64,000 nt of DNA from Halobacillus amylolyticus (GTDB taxonomy: Bacteria; Bacillota; Bacilli; Bacillales; Halobacillaceae), in the NCBI RefSeq assembly GCF_022921115.1, contig NZ_CP095075.1:2926001-2990000 (forward strand), read 5' to 3'. The translations under genes were made by a program, and so were the position numbers. Of the stretch, positions 1 through 8,741 are shown piece by piece. Each line of letters starts with the position of its first letter. Within the stretch, counting starts at the first letter, position 1. A model generated the notes under the pieces. The model saw only the letters and a program-made list of their open reading frames with translations, ran no database searches and was not told where the DNA came from.

Positions 1-1681
1 TTACAACATTTTTAATAGTGAAGTTTTCGGGGTTTAAATGCTCGGTAACTTCATTCCAAAAGACAGGGGCAGCTACCGTTCCTTTCGAATTGGCCCGCGC
101 CGAGTAAGGTGAAACAATAGTTTTGCCCTCAGCATGCTGAATATAATCAAGATAAAGCCGTTGCCCTCGCTTCTTCTTTAATCGTTCAATTGTAAACAGG
201 TCTGGGCTTTCCTTTATAAGCAGGTCGACTAAACTCTTCGTAAACCCTCTTGTTTCATCATATGTCATGCTTCCTTCTTGAATTGGAATATGGATCTGCA
301 TGCCTTTGTTGCCAGAGGTTTTAACAAAGCAATGCACCTCAAGCTTGTCAAGTAAATGTTTCAATAGTTGTGCAGCTGTAACAGCAAGATAAAACTCTTC
401 ACGATCAGGCGGATCAAGGTCAAAGACAATCTCATCTGGATTATTTGCACCGGCCTTTTGGAAGGGTATATGAAATTCAAGTGCTCCTTGATTGCTTAGC
501 CAAACCAGGCTTGAGAGACCATTACTTATCATGAAGGTTTCGTCTTCTTCCTCCCAGCTTTCTACATAGTCAGGTGCATGGTCAGAGCGGTGTTTTTGAA
601 AAAAGGATTTATCCCCGACTCCATGAGGATAGCGGATTAATGTCAGCTTTTTCCCTTTTATAAACGGAATCATATAGGGTGCAACAGCCCTGATATACAT
701 AAGGTAATCACGCTTGCTAAACTGCATGTCAGGCCATAAGATTTTATCCGGGTGAGTAATCTCTACGTTGCTAGGAAACAAAAGCAGATCCCAGTCCCGA
801 TTAGCAACTGTACAATCACCAGGCTCTAAATCAAAGCGGAACCGATCAAATAGCGGCTCACGCATTTCACCATCTTTCGCCATTAGACAATGGATCGCTG
901 CACAAACACTGGGAGCAAGGTTCCAGTTCGTCCCCTTTTCTTTGAAAAAGTTCTGTAGCGTCTTCGCTTGGTCTGGTTTTAATCCATGCTTAAAGATGCC
1001 TAATGGGACCCGTTTACCCTCATGCCAGATTTCCACCTTGTAATATTCGTTTTGGGGGTCAAATGAGGTTAAAAAACCTGATACTGTGCGCCATTGTTTA
1101 TGCTTTAGCCATTGTCTCGTACGTCCAATTTGGTATGGGCTCTTCTTTTGTTTCGCAACAATTCCTTCACCTAAATGGAGATGAAGAAGTTGGCGAATCA
1201 CGGCTGCATCATCAAAGGTCTCTACAAATTGAATTCTTAGGAAATCAATGGTGTCGATGATTTTTTTTAGCTGTTGTTTTCGTTTGGTGTACGCAGAAGA
1301 AGTTAAAATTCCACCATGTTCTAGAAGGTCGAAAGCCATGAATGTAGCTGGCCGCTGTTCGGCACGGTGTTGAATGGTTGTTTTGTTACTCATGCGGCCT
1401 CTTTTCTGTAAAAGAGGGAAGTTTGCTTGATAGGGGGTATTAAGAATAACGATCTCCCCATCAAGAACAAGTGGAAATTGATCTGGTGAAGCGGCTTCTT
1501 GTTCCGCTTCAATGAGCTCTGGAAATCGATCAGATAAATCCTGTCCGTTTCTACTTATAAGCTTGATCCCTTTTTCGGTCCATTTAAGAAAAGCCCGATA
1601 ACCGTCATATTTCACTTCATATATCCATTCGTCACCCTCCGGTAAATCCTCAGACAATGTTGGAAGCATTGGTTTATCCAT
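1..1681 (-). CDS. ligD: DNA ligase D (LigD), C-terminus cut by window edge
   Basis: ATP-dependent ligase-polymerase of bacterial non-homologous end joining, which seals double-strand breaks bridged by Ku. At least 560 residues are present; Bacillus LigD is about 610, so roughly 50 C-terminal residues lie before base 1. The N-terminal part has the adenylation motif EVKYDGYR near residue 25 (Lys is the AMP acceptor) and a later LDGEIV motif. The C-terminal half is an archaeo-eukaryotic primase-type polymerase domain with FDLDPP and a SPYSARA segment near the end. The order ligase-then-polymerase, with no nuclease domain, is the Bacillus arrangement. Start is the ATG complementary to 1679-1681, preceded by AAGGTGAGAG. 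It is divergent from ku, which fits a shared role. Confidence 0.93.
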   Translation of the reverse strand, partial: MDKPMLPTLSEDLPEGDEWIYEVKYDGYRAFLKWTEKGIKLISRNGQDLSDRFPELIEAEQEAASPDQFPLVLDGEIVILNTPYQANFPLLQKRGRMSNKTTIQHRAEQRPATFMAFDLLEHGGILTSSAYTKRKQQLKKIIDTIDFLRIQFVETFDDAAVIRQLLHLHLGEGIVAKQKKSPYQIGRTRQWLKHKQWRTVSGFLTSFDPQNEYYKVEIWHEGKRVPLGIFKHGLKPDQAKTLQNFFKEKGTNWNLAPSVCAAIHCLMAKDGEMREPLFDRFRFDLEPGDCTVANRDWDLLLFPSNVEITHPDKILWPDMQFSKRDYLMYIRAVAPYMIPFIKGKKLTLIRYPHGVGDKSFFQKHRSDHAPDYVESWEEEDETFMISNGLSSLVWLSNQGALEFHIPFQKAGANNPDEIVFDLDPPDREEFYLAVTAAQLLKHLLDKLEVHCFVKTSGNKGMQIHIPIQEGSMTYDETRGFTKSLVDLLIKESPDLFTIERLKKKRGQRLYLDYIQHAEGKTIVSPYSARANSKGTVAAPVFWNEVTEHLNPENFTIKNVV

Positions 1682-1813
1682 ATCTCTCACCTTCTTTTCT
1701 ACCCATTATTTTAAGCAAGTGATTAGTTTTTAGTCATATTTTCAACACCGAAGTAAAAGCTAATAGCAAAAGAGCAAGCGTCTAGGCGCTAAGCTAGAAA
1801 AGAGGCGAACGAA

Positions 1814-2668
1814 ATGCATACAATGTGGAAGGGAACGATAAGTTTCGGGCTTGTAAATATTCCGATTAAATTGCATGCTGCAACGGAAAACAAAGACATT
1901 AAATTACGCCAGTTACATGAAAAATGTAAGTCCCCCATTGAATACAAGAAAAGGTGTCCTGTTTGTGAAGAAGAAGTCAACAATGAGGAGATAGTAAAGG
2001 CCTATGAATATGCTAAGAATAAATTTGTTGTGCTCGACCCAGAGGACTTAGAAAATTTAAAGAAGGAACAAGAGGACAAATCGGTTGAGATCCTTGATTT
2101 TGTTAAGCTCGAAGAAATCGATCCGATCTATTTTGAGAAGAGCTATTTTATGTCTCCAAACAGTGGAGGGACAAAAGCCTATAGTCTCCTCAGAAAAGCC
2201 CTCAAGGACACAGGAAAAATAGGTATTGCCAAAATCATCATCCGTTCCAAGGAGCAGTTGGCAATCGTAAGATTATATCAAGATACATTGATCATGGAGA
2301 CGATTCATTATCCAGATGAGGTAAGGAATGTTGCGGATGTGCCGAACGTTCCTGAGCAAACCGAACTAAGTAAAAAAGAAGTAGACACAGCCGTAGCCTT
2401 AATTGATCAGCTGACAGCTGAATTTGAGCCGGAAAAATATAATGATGAATATCGAACAGCCCTAATGGAGCTTATTGAGGCGAAACGAAATAATGAGGAA
2501 GTAACGACAGCTAAGGATAAAAAGCGTCCTGATAATGTAACAGATCTTATGGCAGCATTAGAGAAGTCACTAGATGAGTCAAAAAATAAAAAGAAGGTTG
2601 CGCCTAAAAAGGCAGAACCTAAAAAGAAGACGACGAAGAAATCAACCTCCAAGAAAAAGACCTCGTAA
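1814..2668 (+). CDS. ku: Ku-type DNA end-binding protein
   Basis: Homodimeric Ku ring that binds double-strand DNA ends and recruits LigD. The N-terminus (MHTMWKGTISFGLVNIPIKL) is the family signature; a CPVCEEEV segment near residue 48 is typical of bacterial Ku. The 284-residue length is normal. The last 30 residues are almost all Lys/Thr/Ser/Pro, a basic DNA-binding tail found in many Bacillus Ku proteins. The ATG at 1814 is chosen over the in-frame ATG at 1823 because the ribosome site (AAGAGGCG) fits it better. In Bacillus subtilis this pair is made in the forespore; I could not identify a sporulation promoter here. Confidence 0.95.
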   Translation: MHTMWKGTISFGLVNIPIKLHAATENKDIKLRQLHEKCKSPIEYKKRCPVCEEEVNNEEIVKAYEYAKNKFVVLDPEDLENLKKEQEDKSVEILDFVKLEEIDPIYFEKSYFMSPNSGGTKAYSLLRKALKDTGKIGIAKIIIRSKEQLAIVRLYQDTLIMETIHYPDEVRNVADVPNVPEQTELSKKEVDTAVALIDQLTAEFEPEKYNDEYRTALMELIEAKRNNEEVTTAKDKKRPDNVTDLMAALEKSLDESKNKKKVAPKKAEPKKKTTKKSTSKKKTS

Positions 2669-2765
2669 ACCTGTAATAGCCAGTTTTGTCGAACGTTTAG
2701 CTGTATTTTAACATCGTAATGTAGTATAATTATTTATAGAATCACAAAAGTCAGAGGGTGTTTGA

Positions 2766-2945
2766 ATGGGCGTTCGTTCCGAAGAAAAAGCAGAACATTT
2801 GATGCACTCCGCTAAAGCTTCCATGGCTATTGAAGGCTTAAGCTTAAATCAAGCGCAGGAAAACTTAGTGAAGAAATGTTTAACTGGTAGAATCTCACAC
2901 AACGAATTTCTAAAGCGGGCTCTGGAATTATCTCGCCATGCCTAA
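2766..2945 (+). CDS. VbhA-like antitoxin of Fic enzyme
   Basis: A 59-residue protein immediately upstream of and overlapping fic by 8 bases. It contains ASMAIEGLSLNQ at residues 19-30, matching the Fic-inhibitory helix pattern (S/T)xxxE(G/N) as in VbhA, where the Glu blocks ATP in the Fic active site. The rest (KCLTGRISHNEFLKRALE) resembles the C-terminal helix of that family. The ribosome site is weak (GAGGGTG about 7 bases upstream). A TATAAT at 2725-2730 may be the promoter -10. It is too short for many gene callers. Assignment rests on the motif plus position. Confidence 0.8.
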   Translation: MGVRSEEKAEHLMHSAKASMAIEGLSLNQAQENLVKKCLTGRISHNEFLKRALELSRHA

Positions 2946-3531
2946 CTCAAGGTATGGGAGTGGATCCTCCCGTTATTGTTATGTAGGGACATCTATCTTA
3001 ATTAATCATTATGATATTATGGATGACCGCCAGCTCGAAAGTATGGAAATGATGTTAGCAACAAAACGTTTGTCCGAATTGCAAGAATCCCCTATACTGG
3101 GGGAATTTGATTTGCGGCATCTGCAAAAAATACATGAATATATTTTTAAAGATTTGTATCCATTTGCCGGGGAGTTAAGAACGGAGAACATTACTAAAGA
3201 CGGCTTCTCCTTTGCTCAAGCCTCATTTATCCCGGAAGCGTCTGACGTTATTTTTACCGACTTGATGGCAGTTGACTGGGAACAGCCTGAAGGCAATCAG
3301 TTAGCTGAGCATCTTACTTATTTCATGGCTGAATTGAATGTGCTTCATCCTTTTCGCGAGGGTAATGGACGAAGCTTGCGAGAGTTTATTCGCTGTTTGG
3401 CTTTGGAAGCAGGATACAATTTGGACTGGGCAGTGATGCCGCGTGACCAAGTACTTCGTGCCAGCATTGAATCAGTTAATGATTTGCACCATTTACAAAA
3501 AGTTATAAACCATTCTTTAATTAAAAAATAA
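2938..3531 (+). CDS. fic: Fic-domain AMP-transferase (toxin)
   Basis: Fic enzymes transfer AMP (or another nucleotide moiety) onto hydroxyl groups of target proteins. The full catalytic loop HPFREGNGRSLR is at residues 137-148, matching HxFx(D/E)GNGRxxR, with the catalytic His at 137; a flap-like segment (GELRTENITKDGFSFA) precedes it. Every key residue is present, so the enzyme should be active. At 197 residues it is a compact stand-alone class I Fic, with inhibition supplied in trans by the overlapping antitoxin gene. The first 20 residues are poorly conserved-looking, and a later start is possible, but the ATGCC overlap with the antitoxin stop suggests coupling. Confidence 0.9.
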   Translation: MPNSRYGSGSSRYCYVGTSILINHYDIMDDRQLESMEMMLATKRLSELQESPILGEFDLRHLQKIHEYIFKDLYPFAGELRTENITKDGFSFAQASFIPEASDVIFTDLMAVDWEQPEGNQLAEHLTYFMAELNVLHPFREGNGRSLREFIRCLALEAGYNLDWAVMPRDQVLRASIESVNDLHHLQKVINHSLIKK

Positions 3532-3534
3532 CAG

Positions 3535-3570
3535 AGATCATCCATCATCATGGTATGATCTTTATTTTTA
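3535..3570 (+). terminator. Terminator after fic
   Basis: Hairpin with perfect arms AGATCAT (3535-3541) and ATGATCT (3555-3561) followed by TTATTTTTA, four bases after the fic stop. Confidence 0.7.
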
Positions 3571-3634
3571 TGGTACATTATCTGAAAAATCTGAACCATG
3601 TTTACATACATATAAATAAGAGGAGGGCTTCACC

Positions 3635-4603
3635 TTGAGCGAAAAGCTATCCCTGAGGAGTATCTGGAAGGCAAAGCAGCGCATCATTGGAATCGCTGCT
3701 CAAACACGATTGATTTACTCGGAAGCATTGTCAAAGAACACAGGAGATCACGTGTATCTGAAACTTGAAAATGAGCAGCCTACGGGGGCTTTTAAGCTAA
3801 GAGGAGCAGCTAACAAGATCCTTTCCCTCTCTTTAAAAGAGCAGCAAAAAGGAGTAGCCACATTTTCGACAGGAAATCATGGAATTGCTGTCGCCTATGT
3901 AGCAAAACAGCTTGGTATTCATTCAATCGTATGCATTTCATCCCGTGTGCCTAATGGTAAGGTGAATCGGCTAAAGCAGCTCGGAGCAGAAGTAATTGTC
4001 GTTGGAGACAATCAGGATGATGCCGAGGACTATTGCTATCAACTGGAAAGGGAAAAGGGTGTTTCTGTGATTAAGCCATTCGATGACCTTGATATCATTG
4101 CAGGCCAGGGAACGATTGGGCTTGAAGTTATGGATCAATGTCCTGATATAGACGAAGTGATCGTTCCGCTCTCAGGAGGGGGCTTGCTCTCTGGGGTTGC
4201 CTATACGTTGAAAGCTATTGAGCCTTCTATTCGTGTCACTGGCGTTACAATGGAGAACGCTGCCGTAATGCATGAAAGTCTTAAACAAGGATATCCAGTA
4301 AAAATGGCTGAGTCGCCTACAATAGCAGACAGTTTATTAGGTGGGATTGGACCGAATAACGAGCACACCTTTTCATTAACACAGCAGTATATGGATGAAA
4401 GTCTTCTTCTCTCTGAAAAGGCAATATCAGAAGGGGTATTGTTTATGATTGAGCATCATAAAATGGTGATAGAAGGTGCAGCAGGTGCAGGGGTTGGGCA
4501 GCTGCTTCTAAAAAAGAAGGGGAAAGAGCGTACAATTGTGGTGATTGTCAGTGGTAATAATGTAGACCATGAAACGGTGCGTGAGTTGCTTGAAACTAGA
4601 TAA
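3635..4603 (+). CDS. eutB: Hydroxyectoine utilization dehydratase EutB-like
   Basis: PLP-dependent enzyme of the threonine dehydratase fold. The Schiff-base Lys is in PTGAFKLRGA (Lys54) and the phosphate-binding loop is SGGGLLSG near 180. At 322 residues without an ACT regulatory domain it matches catabolic serine/threonine dehydratases and EutB, which removes the hydroxyl of the hydroxyectoine-derived intermediate before reduction by EutC. A TTG start is supported by GAGGAGGG seven bases upstream. EutB rather than plain threonine dehydratase is inferred from the PucR regulator next door and from eutC/doeA about 15 kb away; it is unusual that it is not in that operon. Alternative: catabolic threonine/serine dehydratase. 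Confidence 0.75.
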   Translation: MSEKLSLRSIWKAKQRIIGIAAQTRLIYSEALSKNTGDHVYLKLENEQPTGAFKLRGAANKILSLSLKEQQKGVATFSTGNHGIAVAYVAKQLGIHSIVCISSRVPNGKVNRLKQLGAEVIVVGDNQDDAEDYCYQLEREKGVSVIKPFDDLDIIAGQGTIGLEVMDQCPDIDEVIVPLSGGGLLSGVAYTLKAIEPSIRVTGVTMENAAVMHESLKQGYPVKMAESPTIADSLLGGIGPNNEHTFSLTQQYMDESLLLSEKAISEGVLFMIEHHKMVIEGAAGAGVGQLLLKKKGKERTIVVIVSGNNVDHETVRELLETR

Positions 4604-4621
4604 GCTTGCGGGGTGTGATGG

Positions 4622-6307
4622 ATGGGAATAACTGTGAAGGATGTCTTGCAATTACCTGTAATGAAGTCGGCAAAAGTCCATGTTGGGCAAGAGAGTGTAG
4701 AAACCAATTATGTAGAATGGATTTCAGTCATTGAAACACCTGTAGAGAATTTTGTTCGAAAAAACGAGTTTGTGCTCAGTACAGGGGTTGGTTGCGGGGA
4801 TGACCCTAATTGTTTAGAAACTTATGTCAAGGATGTTATGCAATCAGGGGCATCTGCCCTTGCTTTTGCTACAGGACGGCACATTTTCAAAATTCCTGAT
4901 CGCATCCAGCAGCTTGCCTTCGACGAGAACTTTATCATCATCGAAATTCCATGGGACGTCCGCTTCGGAGATATTTTGCAGGATGTATTAATTGAAATTA
5001 GCAAAGAGAAAGAAGTCGAACAAAGGCATGCCGAAGGAATCAGACAAGAGTTAATAAATTGTGTACTAAATGGAAAAGGCTTGCAAGAAATCATGACCAT
5101 TCTTTATCAACATTCAAGGATTCCTGTCGCGATCAGTGACCACAATAAAATTGTGCGTGCTAATTATGACTTTGACCAGAAAATGATCGATGTCTTGAAC
5201 GGCGTGACTGAAGGGGATTACGAACTGATTCCGGCAGAGGATACTCCATTTCGTGATCACCCTCTCTATCATTACATTGAAGAATATAAGATTGGTGTGC
5301 AATACTGCTATCAACTTACTATTCTGTCTAATCATAAAAAGCAAGGCTACCTTCTATTTCAACCAAAAGGTGATGAAGAACTAACATGGCCTGTCCTAAA
5401 CATTCTAGAGCATGCGCTAACCGCTTGTGCTCTATATTTTGTAAAAGAAGATGCCATTGAAATGACAGAAATCCGGCTTAGAGATCATTTCCTATTAGAC
5501 CTAGCCAAGAATGATATCAACTTAGATAAACAAATGCTGTCAAAAGCCCAATTGTTAGGCTATGACTTAACCCTTCCATACATTTGCCTTGTCGGTTCCA
5601 TCCGCTTCAAGAAAAAGGTAGATAACCTTATCGGGTCAACAGATCACAAAGTACAGTCCTCATCAATGCACAGCCGCAATTATTATATTCAAAAAGAGGT
5701 CACCCACGCCGGTGAGGTTCTGAAACGGCGAACGATGGCAACATTTGAGGACGGAGAAGTGATCGTCTACTTGGAAGCAGATAGCCATCCGTATGTCGAG
5801 ACAAGTAATCAATTTCTCGATCTCATTGAACGGAGATTAAACGAATTACTTGCTGGAATAAATATTTCCTGGGGAATATCTTTTCATAAAAGAGGAATTC
5901 TTTCTTTCCACCAAAGCTACGATGAAGCTGTAACTGCTTTAAATATTGGAAAACAACAGCACGAGGAAGGAAACCGCACCTTTTTTAGTGATACCCGAAT
6001 GAACAGGCTTCTTATGGCTCTTTCCCATGAAAAAGAAATTGAGAGCATTGTGAAAGATACACTGCAGCCTTTAATTGAATATGATCAGAAGCGGCAGACC
6101 GATCTCATTCAGACGTTTATTGTTTATAACAAATATAACAGTAATGTGAGTCAAACAGCGAGGGCCTTGACTTTGCATCGTCAGTCCTTACTTCATAGAT
6201 TACGTAACATTGAGCAATTAACGGGATTATCACTGTTAAATGCCGACGACTTGTTTTTGCTTGAGCTTAGTGTTAGGTTATGGATGTTGAAAAAAGTGGA
6301 AGAGTGA
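4622..6307 (+). CDS. PucR-family transcriptional regulator
   Basis: A 561-residue activator-type regulator. The N-terminal 125 residues are a PucR sensory domain (KDVLQLPVMKSAKV... and an NEFVLSTGVG segment). The C-terminal 60 residues are the PucR helix-turn-helix, seen as VSQTARALTLHRQSLLHRL. PucR proteins usually sense a purine or nitrogen-containing substrate and control adjacent catabolic genes. It starts 18 bases after eutB and is probably cotranscribed, so it may respond to ectoine or hydroxyectoine, or to a threonine-type substrate. The ribosome site is weak (GGGGTGTG). Confidence 0.85.
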   Translation: MGITVKDVLQLPVMKSAKVHVGQESVETNYVEWISVIETPVENFVRKNEFVLSTGVGCGDDPNCLETYVKDVMQSGASALAFATGRHIFKIPDRIQQLAFDENFIIIEIPWDVRFGDILQDVLIEISKEKEVEQRHAEGIRQELINCVLNGKGLQEIMTILYQHSRIPVAISDHNKIVRANYDFDQKMIDVLNGVTEGDYELIPAEDTPFRDHPLYHYIEEYKIGVQYCYQLTILSNHKKQGYLLFQPKGDEELTWPVLNILEHALTACALYFVKEDAIEMTEIRLRDHFLLDLAKNDINLDKQMLSKAQLLGYDLTLPYICLVGSIRFKKKVDNLIGSTDHKVQSSSMHSRNYYIQKEVTHAGEVLKRRTMATFEDGEVIVYLEADSHPYVETSNQFLDLIERRLNELLAGINISWGISFHKRGILSFHQSYDEAVTALNIGKQQHEEGNRTFFSDTRMNRLLMALSHEKEIESIVKDTLQPLIEYDQKRQTDLIQTFIVYNKYNSNVSQTARALTLHRQSLLHRLRNIEQLTGLSLLNADDLFLLELSVRLWMLKKVEE

Positions 6308-6367
6308 ACAGTGACAAACGAAAAATGCTTTGTTATGATGAAATCAACCAAGTGAATAGTTAGTAAA

Positions 6368-6464
6368 ACTACTAGGGGGGCCCGAGTGTGGGCTGAGAGG
6401 AAAGCAAGTAAGCTTTCCGACTCTTATGAACCTGATCTGGTTAACACCAGCGGAGGGAAGTAGT
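6368..6464 (+). ncRNA. TPP riboswitch upstream of thiW
   Basis: All hallmarks of the thi-box are visible: closing stem ACTACT (6368-6373) with AGTAGT (6459-6464), the CTGAGAGG segment, and GAACCTGATCTGG followed by ACACCAGCGGAGGGAAG. It binds thiamine pyrophosphate and would stop expression of the thiamine transport component downstream when the cofactor is plentiful. Confidence 0.95.
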
Positions 6465-6497
6465 CAGACGAAATGTCTTATGACTTTATCCATTCGA

Positions 6498-6528
6498 AGC
6501 CAGGTCCACTCTAGGATCTGGCTTTTTT
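6498..6528 (+). terminator. Riboswitch-controlled terminator
   Basis: Arms AGCCAGGTCC (6498-6507) and GGATCTGGCT (6514-6523) followed by TTTTTT, about 35 bases after the TPP aptamer and 70 bases before thiW. It is the expected expression platform for transcription attenuation. Confidence 0.85.
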
Positions 6529-6598
6529 AGTGTTCAATCGCTTCCCTCAATGTGTGTGAAGGTTTCTTGATCTACATTTAAAGAAAGGAGGAAACGAC

Positions 6599-7093
6599 GT
6601 GAATCGTACTCGACTATTAACGACGATGGCGATATTTGTGGCAATTGGAACGCTTGGGTCCCAGTTGCTTTGGTTTCCGGCCGGTATTGCTAAAGCTTAC
6701 CCTGTTCAGCATGCCGTCAATGTGATGGCAGCCATCACGCTTGGGCCGATCCCAGCGGTCGGAATCGCTTTTACGATCGGCTTGCTACGAAATCTGCTAG
6801 GACTCGGTACATTGCTTGCGTTTCCAGGAGGCATGATTGGAGCCCTGCTCGCGGGTTACTTTTACAAATGGTCTAAAAAACCCTGGATGGCAGCGTCAGG
6901 CGAAATGATTGGTTCTGGCATGATTGGTGCGCTGTTCTCTGTCCCCTATGCAAATGTTCTAATGGGCAGTTCGGCGGGAGCCTTAGCCTTTTTACCATCA
7001 TTTCTTATAAGCAGTACAACCGGTGCTTTACTTGGCTTGTTTGTCGTATCTAGATTGCGTCAATCGAACGCTATCCCACAACCAAATCTATGA
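6599..7093 (+). CDS. thiW: ThiW-type substrate-binding (S) component of an ECF vitamin transporter
   Basis: A small (164 residues) very hydrophobic protein with about five membrane segments. The N-terminal sequence (RTRLLTTMAIFVAIGTLGSQ, then FPAGIAKAYPVQHAVN) is characteristic of ThiW, the S component thought to capture the thiazole precursor of thiamine for the shared ECF energizing module. The A and T components are not nearby, as expected for group II ECF systems. GTG start with AAAGGAGG upstream. Its TPP riboswitch directly supports a thiamine role. Confidence 0.88.
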   Translation: MNRTRLLTTMAIFVAIGTLGSQLLWFPAGIAKAYPVQHAVNVMAAITLGPIPAVGIAFTIGLLRNLLGLGTLLAFPGGMIGALLAGYFYKWSKKPWMAASGEMIGSGMIGALFSVPYANVLMGSSAGALAFLPSFLISSTTGALLGLFVVSRLRQSNAIPQPNL

Positions 7094-7102
7094 CTTTCGG
7101 AA

Positions 7103-7190
7103 ACTACTAGGGGCGCGAGTGCGCTGAGATAAGGATTCTTCCTTAGTCCCTTGGAACCTGATCTGGGTAATACCAGCGAAAGGGAAGTAG
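7103..7190 (+). ncRNA. TPP riboswitch upstream of tenA operon
   Basis: Second thi-box: closing stem CTACT (7104-7108) with AGTAG (7186-7190), CGCTGAGATAAGG, and GGAACCTGATCTGGGTAATACC followed by AGCGAAAGGGAAG in broken form. It begins ten bases after the thiW stop. A hairpin-capable segment ending GTAGCTTCTTTTTT (to 7220) lies between it and the tenA ribosome site and may be the terminator. Confidence 0.95.
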
Positions 7191-7242
7191 CCTCACAAAA
7201 CCTCTTAGTAGCTTCTTTTTTAAAATTAAGGAGGCAAAATTT

Positions 7243-7932
7243 ATGACATTTACCGAAATAGTTAGAAAAGAAAATAATGAGTTATTTGAAGCAATTTTTA
7301 ACCACCCCTTTGTTGAGGGAATCGGGAAAGGTGAGGTTCCAGAACAAGCCTTAGCCCACTACATTAAAGCCGATTATGAATACTTAAACGCTTTTATGCA
7401 CGTGTATGGTGTCGCGATTTCGAAGTCAACCGAACGCCGCGACATGGGTTATTTTAGTGAACAAGTCGGTTTTGTATTAAATAGCGAAACACACCCACAC
7501 CACAACTTTTGCGATGTGATTGGGGCAGGTTATGACGAACTACAAGGCTATCCATTGCCGCCGACAGCTGATCACTACGTCAAACACATGATGTATCATG
7601 CGCAAATGGGCGGCCTCGGCGAAATTCTGGCCGCTTTGCTTCCATGTCCATGGACGTACGTTGAAATTGGCAACCACTTGATGAAAAAGTATCAGCCGAC
7701 ACCGAATCACACGTTCTATCCTTGGATAGAGTTCTACGCGAATGAGGATTTTGATACGCTATCAATGGCCATGTGTGAACGTCTTGATGAGCTCGCCGAA
7801 GAAGCGTCAGAGGTTGAGCTGCGTCGTATGAAAGATGCCTTTCGAAAGAGTTGCCAACTTGAATTGAATTTCTGGGAAATGGCGTACACTTGTGAAGAAT
7901 GGCCGACAGGGGAGGCGGTGAGTTCGAAATGA
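7243..7932 (+). CDS. tenA: Thiaminase II / aminopyrimidine aminohydrolase TenA
   Basis: TenA hydrolyses aminopyrimidine breakdown products of thiamine to HMP for salvage. The 229-residue protein has the family N-terminus with HPFVEGIGKGEVP and the conserved HYIKADYEYLNAF; the catalytic Cys is in LLPCPWTYVEIG (about residue 137) and the C-terminal FWEMAY carries the general-acid region. The ribosome site is AAGGAGGC. It is the first gene of a tightly packed operon (the ATGA overlap with thiD) controlled by the preceding riboswitch. Confidence 0.93.
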   Translation: MTFTEIVRKENNELFEAIFNHPFVEGIGKGEVPEQALAHYIKADYEYLNAFMHVYGVAISKSTERRDMGYFSEQVGFVLNSETHPHHNFCDVIGAGYDELQGYPLPPTADHYVKHMMYHAQMGGLGEILAALLPCPWTYVEIGNHLMKKYQPTPNHTFYPWIEFYANEDFDTLSMAMCERLDELAEEASEVELRRMKDAFRKSCQLELNFWEMAYTCEEWPTGEAVSSK

Positions 7933-8741
7933 AGCAAGCAGCCTGTGCGTTAACAATTGCTGGCACCGACCCGAGTGGTGGTGCCGGTATTCAAGCTGAC
8001 TTAAAGACGTTTCAAGAATTACAAAGCTACGGGATGAGTGTAATCACTTCCATCGTTGCTCAAAATACTACGGGGGTGAAGAGTGTTCATCATCTTCCCA
8101 TTGAGATGCTGAAAGATCAGCTTGAGGCGATTTCTTCTGACATGCCTGTCCATGCTTTCAAAACAGGGATGATCTCAAACGTCAGTATGATGAAGGCGGT
8201 TGCCGAGTGGGTTCCGCAGGTGTCAGCACCTTACGTGATGGACCCTGTCATGGTTGCCCAAAGCGGTGATCCTCTGATTGAAGAGGAGTCCCGCGTATGG
8301 CTCCGTGAGAATTTACTGCCGCTAACTTCGCTTGTGACACCGAATATCCCTGAGGCAGAGGATATTTTAGGGGAATCGATGGAGAGCAGTGAGGATATGA
8401 AAGAAGCAGCACAGCAAATGGTTACGAGATTTGGTGCTGGTGCTGCCTTAGTAAAAGGTGGTCATATGAAGGGAGAAGCGGTCGACTTTTTATATGACGG
8501 ATCTGAGATTCATACCTTTACAAGTGAACGAATTGATACAAAAAATACCCATGGAACTGGATGTACGTATTCAGCAGCGATAACGGCCTACTTAAGTCAA
8601 GGGTTGCCTTTGGTAGAAGCAGTCAAGCAAGCAAAGTATTTTGTAACCGAAGCCATTCGCCACTCATTCAATCTCGGCAATGGAAGTGGTCCGACTAATC
8701 ACTTTGCAACACGTGAGGAGGTTTTTAACAAATGGTTTTAG
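7929..8741 (+). CDS. thiD: Hydroxymethylpyrimidine/phosphomethylpyrimidine kinase ThiD
   Basis: Ribokinase-fold kinase making HMP-phosphate and HMP-diphosphate for thiamine synthesis. N-terminal ALTIAGTDPSGGAGIQADLK and the C-terminal anion-hole motif NTHGTGCTYS are diagnostic. The ATG at 7929 overlaps the tenA stop (ATGA) and has GGGGAGGCGG upstream; a longer reading from 7899 would add ten residues with no family counterpart. 270 residues, normal length. Confidence 0.94.
   Translation: MKQAACALTIAGTDPSGGAGIQADLKTFQELQSYGMSVITSIVAQNTTGVKSVHHLPIEMLKDQLEAISSDMPVHAFKTGMISNVSMMKAVAEWVPQVSAPYVMDPVMVAQSGDPLIEEESRVWLRENLLPLTSLVTPNIPEAEDILGESMESSEDMKEAAQQMVTRFGAGAALVKGGHMKGEAVDFLYDGSEIHTFTSERIDTKNTHGTGCTYSAAITAYLSQGLPLVEAVKQAKYFVTEAIRHSFNLGNGSGPTNHFATREEVFNKWF

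Noticed and set aside
2725..2730. Promoter for the fic module based on TATAAT
   Set aside because: A good -10 match, but no acceptable -35 at the right spacing; mentioned only as a possibility in the antitoxin entry.
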